From contig JAUWPC010000112.1 of NCBI GenBank assembly GCA_030611815.1, positions 1 through 9,953 on the forward strand: a stretch of DNA of 9,953 nt, given 5' to 3'. The first letter of the stretch is position 1. Each line of letters opens with the position of its first letter. Under the pieces are notes generated by a model, which saw only the letters and a list, made by a program, of their open reading frames with translations, was not told the origin of the DNA and did no database searches. Of this stretch, positions 1 through 6,739 are shown one piece after another. The translations under genes and the position numbers were made by a program. This DNA is from Desulfobacteraceae bacterium. GTDB taxonomy: Bacteria > Desulfobacterota > DSM-4660 > Desulfatiglandales > Desulfatiglandaceae.

Positions 1-219
1 ATGGAGTGCCTCCGCCTTAGAGTAAAGGATATCGATTTTGAATATAATCAGATTGTTGTAAGAGATGGCAAAGGGCAGAAGGACCGTGTAACCATGTTAC
101 CAACATCCTTGAAGAACTCATTTATAAAACACCTCGAAAAAGTCAAAGCAATCCACGACGGAGATTTAAAAGCAGGTTCATATCTGGGGGAAAATACGAA
201 ACCACAAAAATCACTTTGA
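1..219 (+). pseudogene. Integron-type tyrosine recombinase (IntI-like), internal fragment
   Basis: The 72 readable residues match the middle of the catalytic domain of integron integrases. The opening MECLRLRVKDIDF, then RDGKGQKDRVTMLP, then a helix ending HLEKVKAIHDGDL, follow the characteristic IntI order around the first catalytic Arg (R5 or R7 here). The window edge removes the N-terminal part, so the ATG at position 1 is probably an internal Met and not the start. After DLKAG the similarity stops abruptly. The expected IntI-specific ALxRKYP segment and the downstream HxLR and Tyr-nucleophile boxes are absent in all forward frames before the convergent pepF-like gene. I infer a truncated, inactive recombinase left by an old integron or a rearrangement. 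No attC-like site is visible beside it. Confidence 0.75.
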
Positions 220-269
220 ACTGATCCTGAGCTGTTTTATTCAAGCCATTCGCTGATCCAATTCAGCCT

Positions 270-2069
270 TTAACACTCCTCCCACGAATCAATCAAATCC
301 TCTATATACTGAAAGGCCGGTTTCCAGAACGATTTGTCCTCAGGGTTCAGGCCCATCTCTGTAAACATCTCCATCGGCGCCCGGGAAGATCCGGCCTTGA
401 AAAGATCAATGATCGTCTCTAAAAACCCGTCTCCCTTCTCCCTGTAGTTCTGAAACAGGATAATGGAAAGAAGATTTCCAAAGATATAGCTGTAACAGTA
501 GAAGGGACAATGAAAGAGATGGGGAATGCGTGCCCAATCCCAGGCATAGCCGGCTGTCATCTCCACCTGTTGCTCGTAAAATCTCTTATTCTCATCCCAC
601 CAGATCCGGCAGATTTCCTGTGTACTGAGCAGATGATCCTGGCGTTTTTGATGAATGGCCTGTTCAAAACGTGTGATCACATTTTGTCGGAACACGGTTG
701 TAAGTATGCCTTCAATGCGTGAGGCCAGGATCGCGGAGCCGTGCCTCTCAAACACTTTATGGTTTATAAGATACGCGGTCAGGGCCGCCTCCATAAATGT
801 GGATGCTGTTTCCGCCAGAACAGGTGGGGGTCTGAAATTCAAATAACTCTGATTTGACGCAAGTCGATAATGTATCCCGTGCCCGAGTTCATGAGCGAGT
901 GTCATAAGTCCCCCTATGGTTCCGTTGTAACCAAGTGAAATATAAGGGGGAATGGACGGCGCAAGGCATTTACAAAATGCCCCGTTCTGCTTGCCGCTTC
1001 TCGATTCCGCATCGATTCTCCTGTCATCAAAAAACTGTTTGGATGCTGAATAAAACAGGGGGTGGAGTTCTTCCATGGCCCCCAACACCAGTGCCTCAGC
1101 CTCAGGAAAAGTCAGTTGTGGCACATCTGTTTGAAGAGGTGCGAAAATATCATGGGTTTTCAGGCCTTTCAATCCCAACCCGCGGGCCTTGAGACGAAAG
1201 TATTTCCATGCCAGGGGGTAATGGTCCTCCACTGACTCCATCATACCCTCAATAACCGGTTCATTCACCTCATTGAGCAAATGGACCCTGTGCATTGGAG
1301 AAGGATGCCGTCTGTACTGGTTTTCCAGGCTATAATCCAGGACCAGGGCGTTTATGATGTTCTTGAAAATCACCCCCTGCTTTTTCAGCTCCAAGAAAAG
1401 GGTTTCTGAGGCCGTTTCTCTAAGGGCACGGTCCGGCGAATAAAAGAGCGCCTGGGCCTGATCGATGGTAAGGGAGTGCTCTTTTTCGTTTATTACGACC
1501 GGAACGTGTAGGGAGCCCATGATCTCGTCGTAAAGAGACAAAAAGGCGTCTCTCCCTGAAACATGCCCTCGTTTGATCATCATTTCTTCGGGTTCACTCA
1601 GGGCGTACGGCTTGAATCGGATCTGATTCAGGAGAAAATGACGATATTTGAAAAGGTCCTCGTGGGCGGCAAGCCTTGTTAGGGAATCACCGGGAAGGGC
1701 CTTGATCTCAAGCTCAAAAAACGCGACCATCTGGGATATTTCACTCCATGTCTCCCTGACTTTTTGCAAAAGCCTGTTCCTTTTGTGAGCCTGGGTATCT
1801 ACTGAGTGGTAAAGATAGGCGAAGAGGTAGGGCCGCATGCCCATCTCATGAATTGATTCATATTCACGAATTGCAGAGAGGAGTGTTTTGGGGTCCAGGT
1901 TTTCATTATTAATCTTCCCCTTGAACAAAGCGACAAAGCCGAGGGCCTTGTCTCGAACTGCATCAAGGTCCTCACACAGACGGGGATCTTTATCTCCATG
2001 GTATAGATCCTCTAAATCCCAGGGACCGCCTGTGGTCAAATCCTTATTTTTCATCTTCTCCAAAGCCAT
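270..2069 (-). CDS. pepF: M3-family zinc oligopeptidase, oligoendopeptidase F-like
   Basis: A 599-residue protein of usual length for PepF/M3 peptidases, which cleave short cytosolic peptides. The zinc site is clear: HELGH at residues 393-397, with two His ligands and catalytic Glu394, and a third ligand Glu420 in ETASTFMEAA. The C-terminal segment HLFHCPFYCYSY (about residues 517-528) carries the conserved His/Tyr residues that stabilise the transition state in this family. No signal peptide is seen, so it is probably cytoplasmic. I chose the ATG at 2069 because GAGG lies 6 nt upstream. An upstream in-frame TTG (2081) overlaps that Shine-Dalgarno and is less likely, and a later ATG is at 2054. 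The gene overlaps the end of the class V aminotransferase gene by 26 bp, so it is probably translationally coupled as the last gene of the operon starting at 4866. The physiological substrate cannot be told from sequence. Confidence 0.9.
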   Translation of the reverse strand: MALEKMKNKDLTTGGPWDLEDLYHGDKDPRLCEDLDAVRDKALGFVALFKGKINNENLDPKTLLSAIREYESIHEMGMRPYLFAYLYHSVDTQAHKRNRLLQKVRETWSEISQMVAFFELEIKALPGDSLTRLAAHEDLFKYRHFLLNQIRFKPYALSEPEEMMIKRGHVSGRDAFLSLYDEIMGSLHVPVVINEKEHSLTIDQAQALFYSPDRALRETASETLFLELKKQGVIFKNIINALVLDYSLENQYRRHPSPMHRVHLLNEVNEPVIEGMMESVEDHYPLAWKYFRLKARGLGLKGLKTHDIFAPLQTDVPQLTFPEAEALVLGAMEELHPLFYSASKQFFDDRRIDAESRSGKQNGAFCKCLAPSIPPYISLGYNGTIGGLMTLAHELGHGIHYRLASNQSYLNFRPPPVLAETASTFMEAALTAYLINHKVFERHGSAILASRIEGILTTVFRQNVITRFEQAIHQKRQDHLLSTQEICRIWWDENKRFYEQQVEMTAGYAWDWARIPHLFHCPFYCYSYIFGNLLSIILFQNYREKGDGFLETIIDLFKAGSSRAPMEMFTEMGLNPEDKSFWKPAFQYIEDLIDSWEEC

Positions 2070-3186
2070 CCAAGGCCTCAAAAAAGATCCTCACATCATC
2101 CCCATTATTAAAAAAATGGGGTGAAAGCCGGATCATATTATCTCTCAGAGAAACCACTATCTTTTTCCCGGCTAAGAATTTGAAAAGGGACTTAGGGTCT
2201 GAAGAAGGGATGAAGCTGAGTATGCCGGAGCGTTCTTCCTGACCCATGGGCGTCATGATCCGGACATTTCGATCCATCAATCCCTGGAACAGGAGATCGT
2301 TTATGTTTACAACATTGCGGTAGACCTTTTCTATCCCCAATTCCTGGAGTAAATCGAGTGCTGCGCCTAAGGCATAAATTCCGGCCACATTCATGGTCCC
2401 GGACTCAAAGCGGAGCGCGTCCGGCTTCAGGTCAAAACTGAGTTGGAAGAACTCCTCCTCATCCACCACGCTTTTCCATCCAACCTGCCCCGGGTGAACA
2501 ATATCATTTACCTCATTAGAGATGAAAAGGGTGCCGCATCCCATGGTGCTGAGGAGCCATTTATGGCTGCCGGCAGCCATAAAGTGGATGCCGTATTTCT
2601 TCACATCCATGGGGATAACGCCTAAGCTCTGAATGGCATCTAAGCAAAAGAGTATCCCTTTTCTCTTGCAAAAATCGCCTATGGCCTCCAGATCGCAACG
2701 AAAACCTGTAGAGAAATCGACTGAACTGACTGAAAGGAGCCGGGTGCGAGGTTTCAGCGCCCTTTCTATCTCCCTAATCCCGAAACGACCTTCCTCCCTT
2801 TGAATGAATTGAAGAGAGACCCCTTGGCGCTCCAGATTCATCCAGGGATAGATATTGGCCGGAAACTCAGGGGTAGGAACAAGGACCACATCGCCCTCTT
2901 TCCATTCAAGCCCCGCCGCTACGGTGCTCAGCCCCTCTGAGGTATTCCCGACAAACGCGATTTCGTGGGCATGGGCCTTAATCAGTTTGGCAAAAAGCCC
3001 GCGGACTTCAGCAATCCTCTTTAGCCATTTGGGATAACACTCAATACCGCAATAACTGAACTCCCGTAACAGCGATTCCACAGACTTAACCACCCGGATG
3101 GGAGGCGAGGAGACCGCGGCGTGATTCATGAAAGTATGGTTTTCTGTGATTGGGAATTCCGAGCGATATCTCTTAAAGTCTTCCAA
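2044..3186 (-). CDS. Class V aminotransferase-fold PLP enzyme (NifS/SufS superfamily)
   Basis: 380 residues with the full set of fold-type I class V landmarks: NTSEG (81-85) for the PLP phosphate, the Asp183/Gln186 pair in CLDAIQSLGV, the Schiff-base lysine K209 in GSHKWLL, and RFESGTMN (259-266). The start is TTG at 3186. An in-frame stop lies 18 nt upstream, the next Met is residue 20 inside the conserved MNHAAVSSPP, and AAAGGGG precedes the TTG at good distance. The substrate is unknown. The C-terminal loop where SufS/NifS enzymes carry the sulfur-accepting Cys (VSLRDNMIRLSPHFF, about 345-359) has no Cys, so a normal cysteine desulfurase is unlikely. Kynureninase-like, isopenicillin-epimerase-like or selenocysteine-lyase-like activities remain possible. 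It begins 5 bp after the desaturase-family gene and overlaps pepF, so it lies in the operon interior. Confidence 0.88.
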   Translation of the reverse strand: MEDFKRYRSEFPITENHTFMNHAAVSSPPIRVVKSVESLLREFSYCGIECYPKWLKRIAEVRGLFAKLIKAHAHEIAFVGNTSEGLSTVAAGLEWKEGDVVLVPTPEFPANIYPWMNLERQGVSLQFIQREEGRFGIREIERALKPRTRLLSVSSVDFSTGFRCDLEAIGDFCKRKGILFCLDAIQSLGVIPMDVKKYGIHFMAAGSHKWLLSTMGCGTLFISNEVNDIVHPGQVGWKSVVDEEEFFQLSFDLKPDALRFESGTMNVAGIYALGAALDLLQELGIEKVYRNVVNINDLLFQGLMDRNVRIMTPMGQEERSGILSFIPSSDPKSLFKFLAGKKIVVSLRDNMIRLSPHFFNNGDDVRIFFEALDGFGEDEK

Positions 3187-3191
3187 TACCC

Positions 3192-4034
3192 TTACCCCTT
3201 TCTAACAACAGGCTCGCGCCCCCATCCGTTGATGGAATAACGACCGGGGGTTCCGATAAAAGGCAATGCTAACATCCAGGGGAGCGTCAGGCGCTTCGGG
3301 TCACGAAACTGGGAAAGCCCGATGGTCATCCCTTTATGACCTGCCGCGGGCTGGGCCCGATAAGTGCCGAAGAGCCGATCCCACCAGGGCATATTGAAGC
3401 CAAAATTGCTGTTTGTCTCCCGGATTGTGACGGAATGATGGACACGATGCATATCAGGCGTAACCACAAAGAGACGAAGGATCCGGTCGACCTTTTCAAA
3501 AATGTAGATATTCCCGTGGTTGAAGGTTGCAGTGGCGTTGAGCAATATCTCAAATAGGATAACAGCCATAACCGGTGGGCCAAGTACGACAACGACCGCT
3601 AATTTAATGCCGAAAGAGATAAGGATTTCTATGGGATGGAAACGGAGGCCGGTGGTCAGGTCGTAATCCAGATCCGCATGGTGCATCATGTGGAATCTCC
3701 AGAGGATCGGGATGGCATGAAACATGACGTGCTGTATGTATACTACAAGATCGAGGAGGATCACGCTGGCCGCCACTGCTACAGGGTAGGGGATATTCAA
3801 GGTATTCAGCAGTCCCCAGTGGTTTTCCTGTACAATAAGGGCCATGGCCACCGGCATAATCGGCATCAGCAACTGTGCTGATAACGAATTCAAGCCCACT
3901 ATCCCGAGATTGCCGAACCATCGCTTTGCCTTGGATGTGGTCAGGTCACGGCGGGGTTTTGCTAATTCCCAGAGGGCAATTAGAACAAAAACAGAGGCAA
4001 AAGAGAGAAGCCTGATTAGAATTTCATTTTTCAT
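3192..4034 (-). CDS. Fatty acid hydroxylase/sterol desaturase family membrane protein
   Basis: 280 residues with the histidine boxes of the di-iron membrane hydroxylase superfamily: HVMFH (102-106), HMMHH (115-119), extra His at H133 (RFHPIE) and H173 (FNHGN), and HRVHH (196-200), followed by the family signature NFGFNMPWWDRLFGTY (210-225). Hydrophobic spans are visible at about residues 5-22, 42-68, 83-101 and 135-168, so it is an integral inner-membrane protein. These enzymes hydroxylate or desaturate lipids or sterol-like substrates with O2 and an electron donor; the substrate here is unknown. The ATG at 4034 has GGAGG 9 nt upstream. The ATG overlaps the 3' end of the rhodanese-ferritin gene by 11 bp, so coupled translation is likely. 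An O2-dependent enzyme fits oddly with the otherwise anaerobic look of the window, but its di-iron partner gene upstream may share an oxygen-related role. Confidence 0.9.
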   Translation of the reverse strand: MKNEILIRLLSFASVFVLIALWELAKPRRDLTTSKAKRWFGNLGIVGLNSLSAQLLMPIMPVAMALIVQENHWGLLNTLNIPYPVAVAASVILLDLVVYIQHVMFHAIPILWRFHMMHHADLDYDLTTGLRFHPIEILISFGIKLAVVVVLGPPVMAVILFEILLNATATFNHGNIYIFEKVDRILRLFVVTPDMHRVHHSVTIRETNSNFGFNMPWWDRLFGTYRAQPAAGHKGMTIGLSQFRDPKRLTLPWMLALPFIGTPGRYSINGWGREPVVRKG

Positions 4035-4866
4035 TATGAATGGCCTCCATCATATCGCCCAAAGCCGCCAAATGGGCCTTTTCATCTTCGGCTATCCGGT
4101 ACAGGACCCTCCTGCTTTCTTCATCTTCAGCTTTCTGGGAATATCTCAGATAGAGGTCCAGGCCCTGGGTCTCAAGCATCATTGCCAGACTCAGGATGTC
4201 CGCTGTTGTCTCCATGACAGGCCTGTTTTTTTCCAGGAATTCCTTGGTGGTGAAACCTCCCTCCATCATCTCGTTCATGATCTCTGCCTCAAAGGCCTCA
4301 CTCCCTTTCCCTGTTGTATTCAGGGTCATATATAAATCAAGAAGCTTCTGTTTATGGCTTTCTTCAATCCGGGCCAACTTCCTCAGAAGCCCAGCCACAT
4401 CTTTGTCCTCGATCATACCTGCTGCGGAAGAGTAAAACTCTCCAAGACCCTGCTCCATCCCATAGGCAAAGACTATTACTTCCAGGGGAGACTCATCGCC
4501 CATGAGAGTCACCATGCCCATCTCAACGGGTCCAGCCGCAGTAAGGCCATGCCAGGCCCTAATGCCCCCTTTAAGGTTGTATACCTCCTTAAATCCTTGT
4601 CCTGCCAAGAGTTGCGCAGCGGCACGGCTGCGGCCTCCTATGGCTCAGTAAGTTATAACAGGCTTTTCAGGATCAAGCTCCCCGAGCCTGTCAGAAAGCT
4701 GAGGAAGGGGGATAAGCGTGGCCCCCGGGATCCTGGAGTTTTCATATTCCCCTAACTGACGTACATCCAAAAGGGTATAGGTCCCTTCCTCATGCTCGGC
4801 CATATATGCCCTGGCCTCTTCTGTATCCATATTCTTAATCGGAGTAAAAAATTGCTTCCATTCCAT
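4024..4866 (-). CDS. Selenocysteine-containing rhodanese fused to a ferritin-like (rubrerythrin-type) di-iron domain
   Basis: Read with one in-frame TGA as selenocysteine, this is a 280-residue two-domain protein. Residues 1-110 are a single rhodanese domain: LLDVRQLGEYENSRIPGA (32-49), VITY-U74-AIGGRS (70-80), then VYNLKGGIRAW (95-105). U74 stands exactly where the rhodanese CxxGxRS loop has its persulfide-forming Cys. Residues 125-277 are a ferritin-like four-helix domain with paired metal motifs: E138, E168-x-x-H171, E232, E262-x-x-H265. The ATG at 4866 is chosen because GGGGG lies 7 nt upstream and the rhodanese fold starts just after it; an upstream ATG at 4929 would add 21 unlikely residues. 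The downstream half has no SD-served in-frame start of its own, only a TTG at 4608 without SD, which supports readthrough. It is the first gene of the operon. Roles in sulfane-sulfur/selenium transfer or peroxide or O2 protection are inferred, not shown. The alternative is a nonsense mutation at the catalytic codon. Confidence 0.85.
4604..4647 (-). promoter_or_regulatory. Bacterial SECIS element with Sec UGA codon
   Basis: The UGA (4647-4645) is followed by a hairpin. A perfect 6-bp upper stem, CGCAGC (4632-4627) with GCTGCG (4620-4615), closes a 6-nt loop CGTGCC (4626-4621). GAG (4637-4635) can pair with CTC (4611-4609), and GCCA (4644-4641) with TGGC (4607-4604), giving an extended helix that starts right at the UGA. 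The loop lies 18 nt after the UGA and has G as its second base. Both features match known rules for bacterial SECIS elements recognised by SelB (loop about 16-37 nt from UGA, G among the first two loop bases). The folding was done by eye; no free energy was calculated. Confidence 0.75.
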
Positions 4867-5250
4867 ATTGCCACCCCCTAACGCAGTTACACCGTCCCAA
4901 AAGTTCTTTCTTACATTTGCGCAAAACAAGTTGACCGGTTATTCGACATATATAATCCACTTATATCTTTAAATACATGCTAATATATTGATAATATTTA
5001 ATAATTACTTAAATAATGCCGATAATATGGATTAACTGCAGACTACTAACATCTTTTTTCAACAATCGAGGTCACCGCCGAGTCCCGAATTACGAATTTT
5101 TACTTTTATTTTGCTTTACTGAGACGATCCTCGAGGCCAACTTCTTTGTTTTCCTTCGTCACTCGTCACTCCTTGATCGTTATTCGATTACTATTACACA
5201 GGCAACTTAAATTGCCAATTTTGCAGAAAGACCTTTTAGGACACGGCAAG
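4867..5250. other. Intergenic region upstream of the selenoprotein operon
   Basis: About 380 bp with no convincing gene. The part nearest the operon (about 4940-5035) is very AT-rich and must hold the promoter for the minus-strand operon, but several overlapping -10-like stretches (for example around 4950-4970) prevent a single confident choice. The GC-richer part (about 5050-5180) contains a short direct repeat TCGTCAC-TCGTCAC. A small inverted repeat, GGCAA (5201-5205) with TTGCC (5212-5216), lies 35 bp past the methyltransferase stop; it has no T-run on the minus strand, so it is only a weak terminator candidate. Confidence 0.5.
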
Positions 5251-5778
5251 TTACACCTTCTCCGCTACTATGCCGGCAAGGGCCTTTCGACTTTCTATAA
5301 CTCCCTCTCGATAGCGAAGGCACCGGAACTCACGGAACATATGAAGAAGCTCATTATGTTGTAGCAGATGGTTTGGATTTCTCGGTCTGCCAAACCGGGC
5401 CTGATCAACGATATAGGTTTCATAGACTATCATCCCCCCTGTGCGAAGAGCGTCTTTCATCTTCGGAATTAGGGGACGATGCAGATAATTGAAGCAGATA
5501 ATGACGTCATATACGCCTTTATCAAAATGAACGTTGCCTTCAAGGTCCTGTATGTGGGCCTTTAGATGAACCCCGGACTTCCGTGCCAGTTCCAGGGCCG
5601 CATCCACTGCCTCCCGGGAGATATCAATCCCTTCTGTTTCATAACCGATCTTAGCTAAATAGACCGCATTCCGGCCTCCGCCCATGGCCAGATCCAGGAC
5701 CCGCCCTTTGGGAAGCAGATCGATATTTTCAACCAGGAATGGTGAAGGCTGCTGCCTGCGGTCGTGAATATGAGACAT
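5251..5778 (-). CDS. Class I SAM-dependent methyltransferase, TehB-like
   Basis: 175 residues forming a compact Rossmann methyltransferase. Motif I VLDLAMGGGRNA (27-38) binds SAM, the acidic residue of EGIDIS (49-54) would contact the ribose, QDLEG (77-81) is near the adenine, and DVIICFNYLHRPLIP (91-105) is motif IV. The distal FGRPRNPNHLLQHNELLHMF segment (129-148) is shared with small TehB/tellurite-resistance-like methyltransferases. The substrate is unknown; this subgroup includes enzymes acting on small thiol, Te or Se compounds, which is only suggestive beside a selenoprotein operon. The ATG at 5778 has no strong Shine-Dalgarno, so the start is less sure, although MSHIHDRR is a typical N-terminus for this group. 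It is probably cytoplasmic. A 102-bp gap separates it from the cytochrome gene upstream. Confidence 0.85.
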   Translation of the reverse strand: MSHIHDRRQQPSPFLVENIDLLPKGRVLDLAMGGGRNAVYLAKIGYETEGIDISREAVDAALELARKSGVHLKAHIQDLEGNVHFDKGVYDVIICFNYLHRPLIPKMKDALRTGGMIVYETYIVDQARFGRPRNPNHLLQHNELLHMFREFRCLRYREGVIESRKALAGIVAEKV

Positions 5779-5880
5779 ATGGCGTAACCGTTCAAGGGTT
5801 CTCCCGCACTATGTGCGAGGATTTTCGACAAGGTTTCCCGCTCTATACGGCAAATCTCTAACCGTACACCTCGTAATGCC

Positions 5881-6258
5881 CTAATTTTTTGGAGAAAGCC
5901 CCAAATGCGTCTCCAGATAATTTAGGACCATTCCCCTATCTTTGTCATTAAGAACAAGACCATTATTAACCATTTCTTCGAGTATCTCTGACCATTGCTC
6001 TCTCGAACCTCTCATTTTCTGTATGCGATCAAGGTCATGACATGTCTGACATTTTTTAGAAACAAGGTTTCTTCCCTCCCCGTCCGGAAGTGGATCCCCT
6101 GCCTGAACAGGATCAAGACTAAAAACAACCAATACTGCTATTCCCACTAAAATATTTTTTAAAATTTTTGCGCTCGGCAATGTTTGGTTCCATTTACCAC
6201 GTGATCCTGGATGCCGACCTATCCGTTTCCACAACTCCCTGAGAGTATTCTCTGCCAT
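5881..6258 (-). CDS. Single-heme cytochrome c-like protein, membrane-anchored or secreted
   Basis: 125 residues with one heme-attachment motif C70-QT-C73-H74. The C-terminal part, W89-SEILEEMV with VLNYLETHLG (111-120), resembles small class I cytochromes of the SorB/quinohemoprotein type, in which a Met serves as the distal ligand (M96 or M110 are candidates). A hydrophobic stretch at about 32-48 followed by VQA-G (51-54) looks like a signal peptide or anchor, placing the heme domain in the periplasm. The preceding 30-residue basic, polar N-terminus is unusually long. I chose the ATG at 6258 because GGAGG lies 5 nt upstream. An ATG at 6270 has only a weaker AGGA-like site. The partner enzyme is not visible in the window, and the methyltransferase downstream is probably functionally separate. 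Confidence 0.8.
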   Translation of the reverse strand: MAENTLRELWKRIGRHPGSRGKWNQTLPSAKILKNILVGIAVLVVFSLDPVQAGDPLPDGEGRNLVSKKCQTCHDLDRIQKMRGSREQWSEILEEMVNNGLVLNDKDRGMVLNYLETHLGLSPKN

Positions 6259-6277
6259 TTTATCCTCCATAATCCTG

Positions 6278-6343
6278 TTATGTTTCCTGTAGTTTTTTTA
6301 GAGAGATATCCGCTACCATATCCTCAACCTTTTCCTTATCCAT
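6278..6343 (-). CDS. Possible small leader ORF, 21 aa
   Basis: An ATG at 6343 preceded by AGAGG (3 nt spacing) opens a charged 21-codon frame (MDKEKVEDMVADISLKKLQ and two more residues) ending in TAA 19 nt before the cytochrome start. It resembles no family I know. It could be a leader peptide coupling translation into the cytochrome gene, a remnant of a longer deleted gene, or chance. Support is only the SD-like site, the position and the gene-like codon composition. Confidence 0.3.
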   Translation of the reverse strand: MDKEKVEDMVADISLKKLQET

Positions 6344-6606
6344 TTTCCTCTCACAAATTGATCAAAATGTCAAAATTACAAATTCCAATGACCAAAATAT
6401 TTCGACCTGTACGGATAGCCCGTGGGGGGCCTCTTTCCAAAAACCTAAATAAAGGGGAATAGAAAACTCTCGGCCAATACCTACAATTCTAAAATGTCAG
6501 ATATCTTTCCCTGTAGCACAGGTCGGATAGCCGGGGATGTAATGACGATTTGCCCTTAGCATCTTACTGCTGCTTTCTTAAACGACCCTTTTCGATATGA
6601 AAATTG

Positions 6607-6739
6607 AAGGTTGATGCCCATGTAAAAAGTCTCCAAGGCCGTCACTACCGCCGCGGCGGGACTGATTTCCCTGGATTCCCGCGTTCGCGGGAATGACGAA
6701 AACGGGTCATTTCTGACTTTTTACGAGACCATCAAGGTT
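6607..6739. repeat. MITE-like element with terminal inverted repeats and flanking 6-bp direct repeat
   Basis: The ends form an inverted repeat: GATG-N5-GTAAAAAGTC (6613-6631) against GACTTTTTAC-N5-CATC (6715-6733). The 10-bp and 4-bp blocks match perfectly and the 5-bp spacer differs. AAGGTT flanks both sides (6607-6612 and 6734-6739), as a target-site duplication would. The roughly 121-bp interior has no ORF but holds a perfect 12-bp GC palindrome (6648-6659) and a strong ATTCCC hairpin. I infer a non-autonomous mobile repeat. The AAGGTT copies partly continue the inverted repeat (TTGATG/CATCAA), so the exact ends are uncertain. Confidence 0.6.
6675..6694. repeat. Perfect inverted repeat (ATTCCCGCG hairpin) inside the MITE-like element
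   Basis: ATTCCCGCG (6675-6683), TT, then CGCGGGAAT (6686-6694) is a perfect 9-bp stem; in practice a loop of about four bases would form. Variants of the sequence CTGGATTCCCGC...GCGGGAATGACG are, from memory, a frequent dispersed repeat core in several bacterial lineages, and ATTCCC-N8-GGGAAT resembles the Neisseria dRS3 repeat. No T-run follows on either strand, so it is not a clear terminator. Confidence 0.75.

Noticed and set aside
217..273. Reading the TGA that ends the integrase fragment as selenocysteine
   Set aside because: The sequence after the TGA does not resemble integrase, there is no Cys position to replace, and no clear SECIS-like hairpin follows. It is an ordinary truncation.
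2067..2081. TTG at 2081 as the start of the PepF-like gene
   Set aside because: It overlaps the GAGG Shine-Dalgarno that serves the ATG at 2069, and the extra residues add nothing family-like.
3604..4335. Several open frames of 80-160 codons opposite the desaturase and rhodanese-ferritin genes
   Set aside because: They lie antisense to clearly conserved genes, have no recognisable domains and no good start signals. They are shadows of the real coding strand.
4024..4608. A stand-alone ferritin-like gene starting at TTG 4608
   Set aside because: No Shine-Dalgarno precedes it and its first residues (AGQGFKEVYNLKGGIRAW) are the end of the rhodanese domain. The GGAGG at 4638-4634 has no in-frame start at suitable distance; the nearby GTG is out of frame.
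5201..5216. GGCAA/TTGCC hairpin as a rho-independent terminator for the methyltransferase gene
   Set aside because: The stem is only 5 bp, GC-poor, and not followed by a T-run on the relevant strand.
5805..5817. CGCAC-TAT-GTGCG hairpin between the cytochrome and methyltransferase genes
   Set aside because: A 5-bp stem with a 3-nt loop and no T-run is too weak to call as a terminator or riboswitch.
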